Under the pieces are notes generated by a model. It saw nothing but the letters and a program-made list of their open reading frames with translations, was not told the origin of the DNA and searched no databases. A DNA stretch of 64,000 nt from Thalassobius sp. Cn5-15 (lineage in GTDB: Bacteria; Pseudomonadota; Alphaproteobacteria; Rhodobacterales; Rhodobacteraceae). Shown here in pieces: positions 35,126-43,982 of this stretch. The position numbers were made by a program, and so were the translations under genes. Within the stretch, counting starts at the first letter, position 1; every line of letters begins with the position of its first letter. Where the stretch lies: assembly GCF_022347685.1 (NCBI RefSeq), contig NZ_JAKRGF010000006.1:1-64000 (forward strand), given 5' to 3'.

Positions 35126-36469
35126 TTAGCCCTTGGAGAACTCAGGATAGGCTTCCATGCCCAGCTCTGCCATGTCCAGACCGTTGATTTCGGTCTCTTC
35201 GTCGACGCGCAGGCCCATGATGGCTTTTAGGGCGAACCAGACGATGGTGGACAGCACTACGGTCGCGCCGCCGATAACTACGATACCGTAGAGCTGGGTG
35301 CCCAGGGATGCGTCCCCGTTGGACAGAACCACAGCGATGGTGCCCCAGATGCCGGCCAACAGGTGAACCGGAATGGCGCCAACAACGTCGTCAATCTTCA
35401 GCTTGTCCAGGAACGGTACGGCGAAGACAACGATCACACCGCCAACCATACCGATGATGGTGGCCAGACCCAGCGACGGGGTCAGGGGTTCCGCAGTGAT
35501 GGATACCAGACCGGCCAGTGCGCCGTTCAGCACCATGGTGAGATCAGGCTTTTTGTACATCACTTGGGTCAGGATCAGGGCCGCGATGGCGCCGCCTGCC
35601 GCAGCAGCGTTGGTGTTGGAGAAAATGCGCGAGATGTCAGCAACATCACCCACAGTGCCCATGGCCAGTTGCGAACCACCGTTGAAGCCGAACCAACCCA
35701 TCCACAGGATGAACGTACCCAGTGTTGCGAGGGTCAGGTTCGAGCCGGGGATCGGAATGGTTTTGCCGTTCTTGTACTTGCCAATACGCGGGCCAAGGAT
35801 GATTGCACCGGTCAGTGCTGCCCAGCCACCAACAGAGTGTACGATGGTCGAGCCAGCGAAGTCCGAGAAGCCTGCTTCGCCAACGAAACCGCCGCCCCAT
35901 GTCCACGATGCAGTGAATGGATAGATCAGGCTGGTCAGGATGATGGTGAAGATCAGGAAGGGCCACAGTTTGATACGCTCGGCCAGAGTGCCGGATACGA
36001 TCGATGCGGTGGCCGCACAGAACATCAGCTGGAAGAAGAAGTCGGAGCCGGTAGAGGCATAGCCATAGTCATCGGCGCCATCACGACCAACGCCAACGGA
36101 TTCCAGAACGCCAACGCCCCAGACGCCCGACAGCACGCCCTCGACGGCCCAGGTGCCCAGCGGATACATCAGGTTGTAGCCGATCAGGTAGTAAAAGATC
36201 GCGGCCAACGAGAATAGCGAGACGTTTTTGATCAACTGCATGGTCACGTTCTTGGAACGGACCAGGCCTGCTTCCAGCATCGCGAAGCCTGCGGCCATCC
36301 AGAACACCAGGAAGCCACCTACGAGGAATAGCAACGAGTTCAGGATGAAGATGGTGTCGCTGGCAGCGTCTACGCCGGCAACGGGGGCGGCCTCTTCGGC
36401 CCAGCCCAGGGTCGGCAGCAGCGCAGCGGCGCTGACCAGACCCAGTTTGGTGATACGGTTCATTTGCAT
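35126..36469 (-). CDS. amtB: ammonium transporter AmtB
   Basis: The 447-residue protein has an N-terminal signal/TM (MNRITKLGLVSAAALLPTLGWAEE), then 11 transmembrane helices with AFNGGSQLAMG-type WFGFNGGS, FTASWTWGGGFVGEAGFSDFAGSTIVHSVGG (periplasmic Trp and pore residues) and PVHLLAGIWGTIAV (one of the pore histidines). It conducts ammonia across the inner membrane. It follows glnK by 20 bases in the usual glnK-amtB operon, which is induced by nitrogen limitation. Confidence 0.96.
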   Translation of the reverse strand: MQMNRITKLGLVSAAALLPTLGWAEEAAPVAGVDAASDTIFILNSLLFLVGGFLVFWMAAGFAMLEAGLVRSKNVTMQLIKNVSLFSLAAIFYYLIGYNLMYPLGTWAVEGVLSGVWGVGVLESVGVGRDGADDYGYASTGSDFFFQLMFCAATASIVSGTLAERIKLWPFLIFTIILTSLIYPFTASWTWGGGFVGEAGFSDFAGSTIVHSVGGWAALTGAIILGPRIGKYKNGKTIPIPGSNLTLATLGTFILWMGWFGFNGGSQLAMGTVGDVADISRIFSNTNAAAAGGAIAALILTQVMYKKPDLTMVLNGALAGLVSITAEPLTPSLGLATIIGMVGGVIVVFAVPFLDKLKIDDVVGAIPVHLLAGIWGTIAVVLSNGDASLGTQLYGIVVIGGATVVLSTIVWFALKAIMGLRVDEETEINGLDMAELGMEAYPEFSKG

Positions 36470-36489
36470 TGTCCTTTCCCCCTCGGCGC

Positions 36490-36828
36490 TTAGATCGCGT
36501 CGTCGTTGGTTTCGCCGGTACGCACGCGCACGGCCTGTGCCACATCCAGCACAAAGATCTTGCCGTCACCGATCTTGCCGGTGCGGGCGGTGTTGGTGAT
36601 GGTCTCAACGGTCTGGTCGACCATTGCCGCGCTCACCACAATTTCCAGTTTGATTTTAGGGACGAAGTTCACCGCGTATTCTGCGCCGCGGTAGATCTCA
36701 GTGTGCCCGGACTGCGAGCCGAAGCCCTTGATTTCAGTGACCATCATGCCGCGCACGCCGATTTCAGTCAGCGCTTCGCGGACCTCCTCCAGCTTGAACG
36801 GTTTGATCGTTGCAACAATTAGTTTCAC
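36490..36828 (-). CDS. glnK: nitrogen regulatory protein P-II (GlnK)
   Basis: I use the GTG at 36828 ([11 protein letters not shown]), with AAGGGGAAC as RBS; the frame extends to 36978 but P-II proteins start here. The 112-residue protein has the T-loop with uridylylated Tyr51 ([13 protein letters not shown]), [10 protein letters not shown] and the [13 protein letters not shown]-terminus. It binds ATP/ADP and 2-oxoglutarate and blocks AmtB under nitrogen excess. I looked for a sigma-54 -24/-12 site upstream without success. Confidence 0.96.
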   Translation of the reverse strand: MKLIVATIKPFKLEEVREALTEIGVRGMMVTEIKGFGSQSGHTEIYRGAEYAVNFVPKIKLEIVVSAAMVDQTVETITNTARTGKIGDGKIFVLDVAQAVRVRTGETNDDAI

Positions 36829-37124
36829 CTTGTTCCCCTTCAGTAACCTGATCGAATTCCAGCGGGTCGGCGGTCCCTTAAGTAGGGGGGGGGCTGTCCC
36901 GCGAAAGTACGGGATCAACCAACAGCAGCAGGGGGCGTTTGGTGAAGGAAATGCTGCAACTGCACAGGAATTCCGCAACGGCGCAGATTAAAATTTGTGC
37001 GCTATGGCAAGAATGCACAAAAAATAGTCGCGCAAAGAACTGCCAGAGTTGGAATCACTGTCTCAACAATCCGGCGATAGCACGGTAAGATTAACAAAAA
37101 GCAGGTTTCAGGCAGGACACAGAC

Positions 37125-39335
37125 ATGAGTGATTCAGGGCGCAAATCCGGTCGCAAGGCGCCGCCATTGGTAGCGGAGCGTCGCTATGGGCCGAAACCTG
37201 CAGGCAAAGCTAAACCGACAGCGCGTGCGCAGGCTAAGCCAAAATCCAAACCCACACACAAGAAGGCTGCCGCCCGCAAAACTACGGCGCGTAAAACCAC
37301 AGTGCGACGCGGCAAGTCCAAGCGTCGCGGTAATCCGATCGTGCGGTTTTTCCGGGTGATCTTTGGCTGGGTGTTTGGGCTGATCTGGGCCTTCAGTTGG
37401 CGGGTTGCTTTGATGGTGGGTATCGTCGTGGGGTTGGCGGTCAGCTATGTCTATTCCACCCTGCCGGAATTTACTGCGTTACTGGACGGGCGTGCTAACG
37501 GGTCTGTGGTGATGACGGATCGCGAGGGCGAGGTCTTTGCCTGGCGCGGTGATCAGTTTGGCGGCGTTGTGACAGCCGATACCGTGTCGCCACATCTGAA
37601 AAACGCCGTCGTCGCGACCGAGGACAAACGGTTCTACGGCCATTTCGGCCTGTCGCCGCGCGGCATTGCCAGTGCTGTGCGCATCAACCTGCGCGAAGGG
37701 CGCGGGCCTTTGTCTGGTCACGGCGGGTCCACCATCACCCAGCAAACGGCAAAGCTGCTGTGTCTGGGGGTCGTCTATGATGACACCATATGGGAAAGCG
37801 AAGCCGCCTATGAGGCGGATTGCCGTCAGGGGTCGTTGTGGCGCAAAGGCAAAGAGGCGGTTTATGCGCTGGCGATGGAAGCCAAATATACCAAGGATGA
37901 GATCCTCTCGATCTATCTGAACCGCGCCTATATGGGCGGAGGTGCCTATGGGGCAGAAGCAGCATCGCAACGCTATTTCGGCAAACCCGCCGCAGCGCTG
38001 TCGCCGGCAGAGGGTGCGATGATCGCGGGGCTGCTGACCGCGCCGTCGTCGCTGGCACCGACCAGCAACCTGTCGCGCAGTCAGAACCGCGCGGGGGTGA
38101 TCATCGGGCTGATGCAGGACCAAGGCTATCTGTCGTCAAAGGCCGCAGAGAACGCCCGCGCCAACCCCGCAACCTTGTCGCCTGCCGCGCAGGCCCGTGC
38201 CGGTGGTTACTTCGCTGACTGGGTCATGTCATCGGGGCCCGAATTTTTCACCCGCAACTCCACCTCTGACGTGGTGATCCGCACCACGTTGGATCAGGAC
38301 ATCCAGCAGGCGGCAGAGGATGCGATGAACCACATCTTCTCCGAGAAGGTGCGCGAGGGATCGAAAGCGCAGGCCGCGATCGTGGTGATGTCCGCAGATG
38401 GTGCGGTGCGTGCCATGGTCGGCGGACGCAAGACCAAGGTGACCGGCGCCTTTAACCGTGCCGTGCAGGCGAAGCGGCAAACCGGATCTGCATTCAAACC
38501 CTTTGTTTACGCTACCGCGCTGGAACTGGGCTGGTCGTCAAACGACGTTGTCGTGGACGAGCCGATCACTATCAACATTCCCGGATCCTCCCCTTGGTCG
38601 CCACAGAATTATGACCGTCAATTCTATGGGTCCGTCACCCTGACAGAGGCGTTGCGCGTGTCGCTGAACATTCCTGCAGTGAAAATCGCGCGCGAAGCGG
38701 GGTTGGACAATGTGCGTAAGGTGGCGACTGACTTTGGCATTGGCTCTGATCTGGCCAAGGGGCCATCGCTGGCACTGGGCGCATCAGACACCAGCCTTTT
38801 GGAAGTGACTGGCGCCTATGCGGGCATTTTGAACGGTGGCAGTTCGGTGCGGCCCTATGGTTTGGTCGAATTGCGTATGCAGGGCGATCTGGACCCCTTG
38901 ATGACCTCCACCGGCGGCATAGGGGAGCGGGTGATCAGCGAAGATGCCGCCCGGGAGCTGACATGGATGATGCATGTGGTCGCCAGTGAAGGCACTGGTC
39001 GTCGCGCCACCATTCCCGACTGGGAAGTGGCGGGCAAGACCGGTACCTCGCAGCGGGCCAAGGATGCGTGGTTCATCGGCTTTACCGCTGATTACGTAGC
39101 GGGTGTCTGGATGGGGTATGATGACAACACCCCCTTGACCGGCGTGACCGGGTCGGGCCTGCCGGCCGAGATCTGGCATGAAACCATGCGTCGCGTGCAT
39201 GAGGGTATGACACCTCGCCCGCTGCCGATGCTGCGTGGGGGCACGCCTGCGCGCAATACTGCACCGGATCCGGTCCGCGAAGACACCCGCACTGGCATCA
39301 ATGATCTGCTGCGGGGGATCTTCGGCGGCAACTGA
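37125..39335 (+). CDS. class A penicillin-binding protein (PBP1-type)
   Basis: The 736-residue protein starts with an unusually long Lys/Arg/Ala-rich cytoplasmic tail (about residues 1-65), then one transmembrane helix (about 82-110), a GT51 glycosyltransferase (VVATEDKRFYGHFGLSPRG, GGSTITQQTAKLL, KYTKDEILSIYLNRAYMGGGAYG), and a transpeptidase with TGSAFKPF (active Ser), SLNIPAVKIA and KTGTSQRAKDAW. It polymerises and cross-links peptidoglycan. The basic tail could bind a cytoplasmic partner or nucleic acid, which is inference. It is monocistronic here. Confidence 0.95.
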   Translation: MSDSGRKSGRKAPPLVAERRYGPKPAGKAKPTARAQAKPKSKPTHKKAAARKTTARKTTVRRGKSKRRGNPIVRFFRVIFGWVFGLIWAFSWRVALMVGIVVGLAVSYVYSTLPEFTALLDGRANGSVVMTDREGEVFAWRGDQFGGVVTADTVSPHLKNAVVATEDKRFYGHFGLSPRGIASAVRINLREGRGPLSGHGGSTITQQTAKLLCLGVVYDDTIWESEAAYEADCRQGSLWRKGKEAVYALAMEAKYTKDEILSIYLNRAYMGGGAYGAEAASQRYFGKPAAALSPAEGAMIAGLLTAPSSLAPTSNLSRSQNRAGVIIGLMQDQGYLSSKAAENARANPATLSPAAQARAGGYFADWVMSSGPEFFTRNSTSDVVIRTTLDQDIQQAAEDAMNHIFSEKVREGSKAQAAIVVMSADGAVRAMVGGRKTKVTGAFNRAVQAKRQTGSAFKPFVYATALELGWSSNDVVVDEPITINIPGSSPWSPQNYDRQFYGSVTLTEALRVSLNIPAVKIAREAGLDNVRKVATDFGIGSDLAKGPSLALGASDTSLLEVTGAYAGILNGGSSVRPYGLVELRMQGDLDPLMTSTGGIGERVISEDAARELTWMMHVVASEGTGRRATIPDWEVAGKTGTSQRAKDAWFIGFTADYVAGVWMGYDDNTPLTGVTGSGLPAEIWHETMRRVHEGMTPRPLPMLRGGTPARNTAPDPVREDTRTGINDLLRGIFGGN

Positions 39336-39356
39336 TCGTCGCTGACGGATCTGGGT

Positions 39357-39938
39357 TTACTTTACGCCTGCAACGGCGAGTAGGCTGGCCTTAAGCGTGG
39401 CAAGCGCGCGCATGAGCGCGTCGCGGGTTTTGTTGTTGTATTTGATGCCCTCTGTGGCTGCGCCAATGAAGTCCGCCACGGTCAAGGGATCGGTGCCCGC
39501 GCGTCGCAGCGCATCCTCATGCGGTGTGAACAGATCGGCGATATCCTTACGGAACCCCAGCCGCGCCCGTTCAATCGCCGCCTTGCCTGCCGCGTTGTAG
39601 CCGCCCTGCAGTTCCGCAGCTGCGTCCGAGCTGTTTAGAAACTCCCAACTATCCACAACGAAACGGTGCAGCATCACATCCAGCTTTTCCGCCAGCGTGT
39701 TGCAACGTTGCCAGTCAGTGGTGATGTCCGCCCACAGTATATCGACATAGGCCTGAATGGCTGCGGCCAGCACAGCGTCTGTATTGGCAAAGGTATTGTA
39801 GACAGTCTGGCGTGTGACACCTGCCTCTTTGGCCACATCGGTCATGGTCGTGCGCCGCACGCCTTGTCGGGCATAGGCCTGCAGGGCGGCTGTGGCGATT
39901 GTGCGTTCTTTGTCCGTCATGGAGGCGTGGTCAGTCAT
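39357..39938 (-). CDS. TetR family transcriptional regulator
   Basis: The 193-residue protein has the TetR HTH (about 10-55: TIATAALQAYARQGVRRTTMTDVAKEAGVTRQTVYNTFANTDAVL) and a helical ligand domain. It is divergent from the SRPBCC gene, and a 25-bp palindrome lies between the two start codons. I infer that it represses itself and the neighbour. Ligand unknown, though a lipid or hydrophobic compound would suit the SRPBCC partner. Confidence 0.93.
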   Translation of the reverse strand: MTDHASMTDKERTIATAALQAYARQGVRRTTMTDVAKEAGVTRQTVYNTFANTDAVLAAAIQAYVDILWADITTDWQRCNTLAEKLDVMLHRFVVDSWEFLNSSDAAAELQGGYNAAGKAAIERARLGFRKDIADLFTPHEDALRRAGTDPLTVADFIGAATEGIKYNNKTRDALMRALATLKASLLAVAGVK

Positions 39939-39947
39939 ACGGGTATG

Positions 39948-39972
39948 TTGACAATTGCGACCTAATTGTCAA
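39948..39972. promoter_or_regulatory. 25-bp inverted repeat, candidate TetR operator
   Basis: TTGACAATT and AATTGTCAA flank a 7-base spacer (39948-39972) between the divergent TetR (start 39938) and SRPBCC (start 40018) genes. It lies where a TetR dimer would block both promoters, and TTGACA is itself a -35-like element on both strands. Confidence 0.65.
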
Positions 39973-40017
39973 ATATACAAAATCGCATCATTTGTAAAAA
40001 TTATTCTGGGGTACAGT

Positions 40018-40521
40018 ATGGAAATCGCGCGGCAAACGGCCAAAATCGAAAAGGTAGCTTTAGGACACCGCAGAATCTACACCGACATTCTGATTGATGC
40101 GACGCCAGCGCAGGTCTGGGCGGTGTTGAGCGATTTTGACAGCTACCCAGATTGGGCAGCGTTCATGGTGGGGGTGCATGGTCGGATGCAGCATGGCGCG
40201 ACATTGCGTCTGCAGTTTCAGCTGAATCCTAAAAAGCAGCGCTTCAACGAGATTGCGCACAAGATCGAAGTGGAGGAGGGCAGCCATTTCCGTTGGGCGG
40301 AACGTGGCCCGATGGGAATCTGCGACAATCATTTGTTTCAGATTGGGTTGGCCGGACCGTCCTGCACACGCTTTATCCAAAGCGATGAGATCAGTAAGGG
40401 GCTGAGTTGGCTCTTGGGCGGGAAGCTGTCGCAGATCTATTTGGCGGGCTATCAGGCCTTTAATCGTAGCCTCAAGGCTGAGGTGGAGGCGCGCGTGGCG
40501 CAGAAACATGTGTCTGCATGA
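40018..40521 (+). CDS. SRPBCC family protein
   Basis: From ATG 40018 the 167-residue protein has a START-like fold (IYTDILIDATPAQVWAVLSDFDSYPDWAAFM, SRFIQSDEISKG-like TRFIQSDEISKG and a C-terminal helix YQAFNRSLKAEVEARV). SRPBCC proteins have a deep hydrophobic cavity and bind lipids, polyketides or steroids. An in-frame ATG at 39955 would add 21 residues, but it falls inside the palindrome. Regulation by the adjacent TetR protein is likely. Confidence 0.88.
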   Translation: MEIARQTAKIEKVALGHRRIYTDILIDATPAQVWAVLSDFDSYPDWAAFMVGVHGRMQHGATLRLQFQLNPKKQRFNEIAHKIEVEEGSHFRWAERGPMGICDNHLFQIGLAGPSCTRFIQSDEISKGLSWLLGGKLSQIYLAGYQAFNRSLKAEVEARVAQKHVSA

Positions 40522-40553
40522 TGCGGATCGCAGACGTGCAGCAAGAAACGTAA

Positions 40554-40576
40554 AAGAGCGGGCAATGCCCGCTCTT
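40554..40576. terminator. bidirectional terminator between SRPBCC and mlaC
   Basis: AAGAGCGGGC (40554-40563) pairs with GCCCGCTCTT (40567-40576) around AAT. The two flanking genes end at 40521 and 40599 on opposite strands, so it should stop both. Confidence 0.85.
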
Positions 40577-40598
40577 CTATAGTCAGTTGGTTGGCTAG

Positions 40599-41195
40599 TT
40601 AGCCTGCTTTGGACAGGTCAGCGATCATCTTGTCAATGTTGCCTTTGCGCTTGTCTAGCATCGCGCCAACCTCTTCGCGTTCGGTCAGCAGCATGTTGAT
40701 ACCTTCGACGTGAAGGTTAAAGAACAGATCCTTGCCGCTGCGGTCAGAGACGTGGAAATCCACCTCGAACGGGGATTGCGACGGCAGGAATGCCATAGTG
40801 CGTACCTGATAGAAGCTTTTCACCTTCTTCACGTCCTGCACCTCAAGGCGGCCACCGGCAAAGCTGCGGAACTGTTTGCCGTATTTGCGCGCGATGTAAG
40901 AGGTGAATGCTTTGGAGAACGCTTTTTTCTGTGCAGCGCTGGCGCGCCGGCCATCCACACCCATTGCGTAGGCAGCAATATAGGAGGTGTCGCTGTAGCG
41001 TTTGAAAATGCTTTCAAATTCGCGGATCATCGCGGACTCACTCTTGCCCGAAGAGATCACAGTGTTGATCTCATCCACAAGATGACCGACCAGCGATTTG
41101 GCCTGAGTGTTGTTCAGCGCCCAACCAAAACTGGGCGCAGTGACGGCAACAGCTGTTACGCTGGCCAGAAAGGTGCGGCGGTCGATCATCGGCAT
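40599..41195 (-). CDS. mlaC: MlaC-like phospholipid-binding periplasmic protein
   Basis: The 198-residue protein has an N-terminal signal with RRTFLAS (Tat-like), then the MlaC/Ttg2D domain: VGHLVDEINTVISSGKSESAMIREF, SYIAAYAMGV, FSKAFTSYIARKYGKQF, GINMLLTEREEVGAML. MlaC ferries phospholipids between the outer-membrane MlaA complex and the inner-membrane MlaFEDB transporter. It follows mlaA by 3 bases in the same unit. The remaining Mla genes are not in the window. Confidence 0.92.
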   Translation of the reverse strand: MPMIDRRTFLASVTAVAVTAPSFGWALNNTQAKSLVGHLVDEINTVISSGKSESAMIREFESIFKRYSDTSYIAAYAMGVDGRRASAAQKKAFSKAFTSYIARKYGKQFRSFAGGRLEVQDVKKVKSFYQVRTMAFLPSQSPFEVDFHVSDRSGKDLFFNLHVEGINMLLTEREEVGAMLDKRKGNIDKMIADLSKAG

Positions 41196-41198
41196 ATC

Positions 41199-41969
41199 TT
41201 AGAAACCTTCGGTATCAATCTCGGTCGGGTCTATGTAGGCATCCGGTGCCTCAATTCCCAGTTCAAAGCGGCGGTTTTGCAGGTAAAGAAGTTGTGTTTG
41301 GCTATAACTGTCGGCGCTTTCATAGAGCACGCCATCAATGGTGTCACCAAAGCGGGCACGGTCGCCGACCTGATCGGCAACATTAAGCCCAGTGCGCAGG
41401 GACCGCGCATCCGCGTTCAGCACGTAAGACATCGGGTTGGTCACCGCATCCACGACGCGGCCGGTTGCATCACGGGTGGTCGACGGACCCAACAGCGGCA
41501 GTTCCACATAGGCGCCTTCACCGCTGCCCCAAACGTGCAGGGTTTCGCCGAAGTCGGTATCATCTGCCTCAACCCCTACGGCGCCGGCCAGATCATAGGT
41601 GCCAGCCAGACCAAGGGTGGAGTTTACCAGAAAACGATAGGCCGATCTGGCCGCACCAGTACCATTGCCCTGCAGACTATGGTTCAGGAAACGACTTGGC
41701 TCGCTCAGATTGTCGCTGGCGTTGGTGATCGCGGTCTGCAGGCCATCCGGCACCACGGCATCATAGCCACGGCTGACCGGGCGCAGCACGATTCTATCCG
41801 CGCCCACGTTGAAGCGGTGGACCGCGCGGTTCGCGCTCTCAAACGGGTCGTGGGTTCCGCTGCCGGAGACGCCTTGTTCCTCAACATTCGCACAGGCTGC
41901 CAAAAGAATAGCAGTTGTAATCGTCAGAGAGGTTGCGCGGAGGGCGCGTTTTGTCGGAAATGGCATCAT
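41199..41969 (-). CDS. mlaA: MlaA/VacJ family outer membrane lipoprotein
   Basis: The 256-residue protein has a lipobox signal (TITTAILLAAC), then the VacJ/MlaA core: DPFESANRAVHRFNVGADRIVLRPVSRGYDAVVPDGLQ, RSAYRFLVNSTLGLAGTYDLAGAVGVEADDTDFGETLHVWGSGEGAYVELPLLGPSTTRDATGRVVD. The latter is the family signature. MlaA removes phospholipids from the outer leaflet of the outer membrane. It precedes mlaC and is divergent from the type I secretion genes. Confidence 0.94.
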   Translation of the reverse strand: MMPFPTKRALRATSLTITTAILLAACANVEEQGVSGSGTHDPFESANRAVHRFNVGADRIVLRPVSRGYDAVVPDGLQTAITNASDNLSEPSRFLNHSLQGNGTGAARSAYRFLVNSTLGLAGTYDLAGAVGVEADDTDFGETLHVWGSGEGAYVELPLLGPSTTRDATGRVVDAVTNPMSYVLNADARSLRTGLNVADQVGDRARFGDTIDGVLYESADSYSQTQLLYLQNRRFELGIEAPDAYIDPTEIDTEGF

Positions 41970-42242
41970 CGGTCTTGCACCAGGAATATTAACTCAGGGT
42001 TTATCTAACCCAACCAAGTTGAATGCCCAGAACCGTTGGCGCTTTTGCGCTGAAACAGCTGGGAGGTTGTGGCAGATTTGAAACATGGCCTGTGTGTCAG
42101 CGTGTCAAACAGGCAGCGAAGGCTGCTGATATAGGCAAGTGGATCAGGTCGGCAATATGTCCGGTGATTGTGATGCTGTGCAGGCCATATGGCAAGTTTC
42201 GCAGCGTCATGTCGCTGGGCGCTGAAGATAAAGGTGATTAAA

Positions 42243-43982
42243 ATGGCGGCAGTTTCCGCATCTAAAGGTCAAGGCCGCGCAGAACTTCGCGCGGTACGGC
42301 GCGAAAATCGCCGTCTTTTCTGGGCTGTAGCCCTGTTTAGTGTCTTTGTGAATCTGCTGATGCTGACCGGTCCACTCTATATGATGCAGATCTATGATCG
42401 GGTGTTGGGCAGCCGTTCAGAGGCGACGCTGCTGGGCCTGACGCTGCTCATCACTTTTTTGTTTCTGATGATGGGGCTTCTTGATTTGGCGCGGGGGCGG
42501 ATCATGTCGCGGGTTGGCGCACGGTTTCAGGCGCGTCTGGATCAACGGGTGTTTGATGCGGTGATTCGCAAATCTGCCCTGCGTCCAGATCAGCCGCCCG
42601 CCAGCGGCCTGCGCGATCTGGAGGCGGTGCAGCGGTTTCTGGCGGCGCCAGCCTTTACCGCCCTTTTTGATATTCCGTGGACGCCATTGTTTTTGTTCGG
42701 GATCATGATTTTCCACCCTTGGCTGGGCTATCTGGCTGTGGGCGGTGGTGCGATCCTGATCCTGATCACCGTGGCCAACCAGATCTTTTCGCGCAGCCCG
42801 CAGGCAGAGGCGCAACAGGCGACTGTTAACGCCGACCGACTGGCCACCCAACTGCAGACAGAGGCAGAGGCGGTGCAATCTCTCGGCATGCGTGATGCTG
42901 CGTTCCGACGATGGCAGGTGGCGCGGGATAAGGCGCTGGATCAGCAGGTGGCTGCTTCTGACACCGGGAATGGGTTTTCGGTGCTGACCAAAACCTTTCG
43001 GTTATTTTTGCAGTCGGCGATGTTGGGACTTGGTGCTTATCTGGTGCTGCATGGGGAATTGTCGCCCGGCGCGATGATCGCCGGTTCGATTCTGATGGGA
43101 CGGGCGTTGGCGCCGATTGAGTTGTTGGTGAATCAATGGGCAGTGGTGCAGCGTGCGACGAAAGGTTGGTCTGGTCTGGCTGACCTGCTGGGCGAGGTTC
43201 CGGCAGAGGTGTCGCGCACCTCGCTGCCTTCCCCTGCGGCCAAGCTGGAGGTGCAGAATTTGACTCTGGTGCCACCGGGGGCGGCGCAGGCGACCTTGCG
43301 CATGCTGAATTTCCGTGTGGAGCCGGGGCAGGCCTGCGGCGTGATCGGTCCATCAGGGGCAGGCAAATCCTCGCTTGCGCGGGCGCTGACGGGCGTATGG
43401 AGACCTGCGGGCGGAAAAATCCGCCTAGATGGCGCAACGTTGGATCAGTACGATCCAACTGTGCTGGGCCAGCTGATCGGCTATCTGCCCCAACGGGTGG
43501 AGCTGTTTGACGGGACGATCGCGGAAAATATCGCGCGTCTGTCACCTGCACCGGATGCTGCCAAAATCGTGGAGGCCGCTCGCCGTGCTGACGCACATGA
43601 AATGATCCTGAAACTGCCCGAAGGCTATGACACACAGGTCCGCGCCTCTGGCGGGCGGCTGTCTGGCGGTCAGATCCAGCGCATCGGCTTGGCCCGTGCG
43701 CTTTATGCCGACCCGGTTATTCTGGTGTTGGACGAGCCGAACTCCAACCTCGACAACGAAGGCTCTGCGGCGCTGAACCGCGCGATCAAGGCGCAGAAAC
43801 AGGCGGGCAAGGCAGTCTTGATCATGGCGCACCGCCCGGCGGCCATTCAGGAATGCGATACGCTGTTGATGTTGGATCAGGGCACCGTACGTGCCTTTGG
43901 CCCGAAGGAAGAGGTGCTGCGCAACGTTGTGCAGAACCACCAGCAGATCGAACGCAGTAAAGGTACAGGAGGCGTGCAATGA
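42243..43982 (+). CDS. type I secretion system permease/ATPase (PrtD/HlyB-like)
   Basis: From ATG 42243 the 579-residue protein has a six-helix ABC exporter domain (about 25-290: WAVALFSVFVNLLMLTGPLYMMQIYDRVL) and a nucleotide-binding domain with GPSGAGKSSLARAL (Walker A), RLSGGQIQRIGLARALY (signature), VILVLDEPNSNLD (Walker B) and an MAHRPA switch His. There is no N-terminal peptidase or CLD domain, as in PrtD-type transporters of repeats-in-toxin proteins and proteases. It is coupled by an ATGA overlap to the adaptor gene. Its substrate is not identified. Confidence 0.93.
   Translation: MAAVSASKGQGRAELRAVRRENRRLFWAVALFSVFVNLLMLTGPLYMMQIYDRVLGSRSEATLLGLTLLITFLFLMMGLLDLARGRIMSRVGARFQARLDQRVFDAVIRKSALRPDQPPASGLRDLEAVQRFLAAPAFTALFDIPWTPLFLFGIMIFHPWLGYLAVGGGAILILITVANQIFSRSPQAEAQQATVNADRLATQLQTEAEAVQSLGMRDAAFRRWQVARDKALDQQVAASDTGNGFSVLTKTFRLFLQSAMLGLGAYLVLHGELSPGAMIAGSILMGRALAPIELLVNQWAVVQRATKGWSGLADLLGEVPAEVSRTSLPSPAAKLEVQNLTLVPPGAAQATLRMLNFRVEPGQACGVIGPSGAGKSSLARALTGVWRPAGGKIRLDGATLDQYDPTVLGQLIGYLPQRVELFDGTIAENIARLSPAPDAAKIVEAARRADAHEMILKLPEGYDTQVRASGGRLSGGQIQRIGLARALYADPVILVLDEPNSNLDNEGSAALNRAIKAQKQAGKAVLIMAHRPAAIQECDTLLMLDQGTVRAFGPKEEVLRNVVQNHQQIERSKGTGGVQ

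Noticed and set aside
35363-36217. 284-codon plus-strand frame over amtB
   Set aside because: It is antisense to a conserved transporter and lacks any motif or ribosome binding site.
36829-37124. Sigma-54 promoter upstream of glnK
   Set aside because: TGTGCAGTTGCA and TGGCAAGAATGCAC have the wrong GG-GC spacing.
40710-42008. 432-codon plus-strand frame over mlaC and mlaA
   Set aside because: It is antisense to two conserved genes and shows no domain or start signal.
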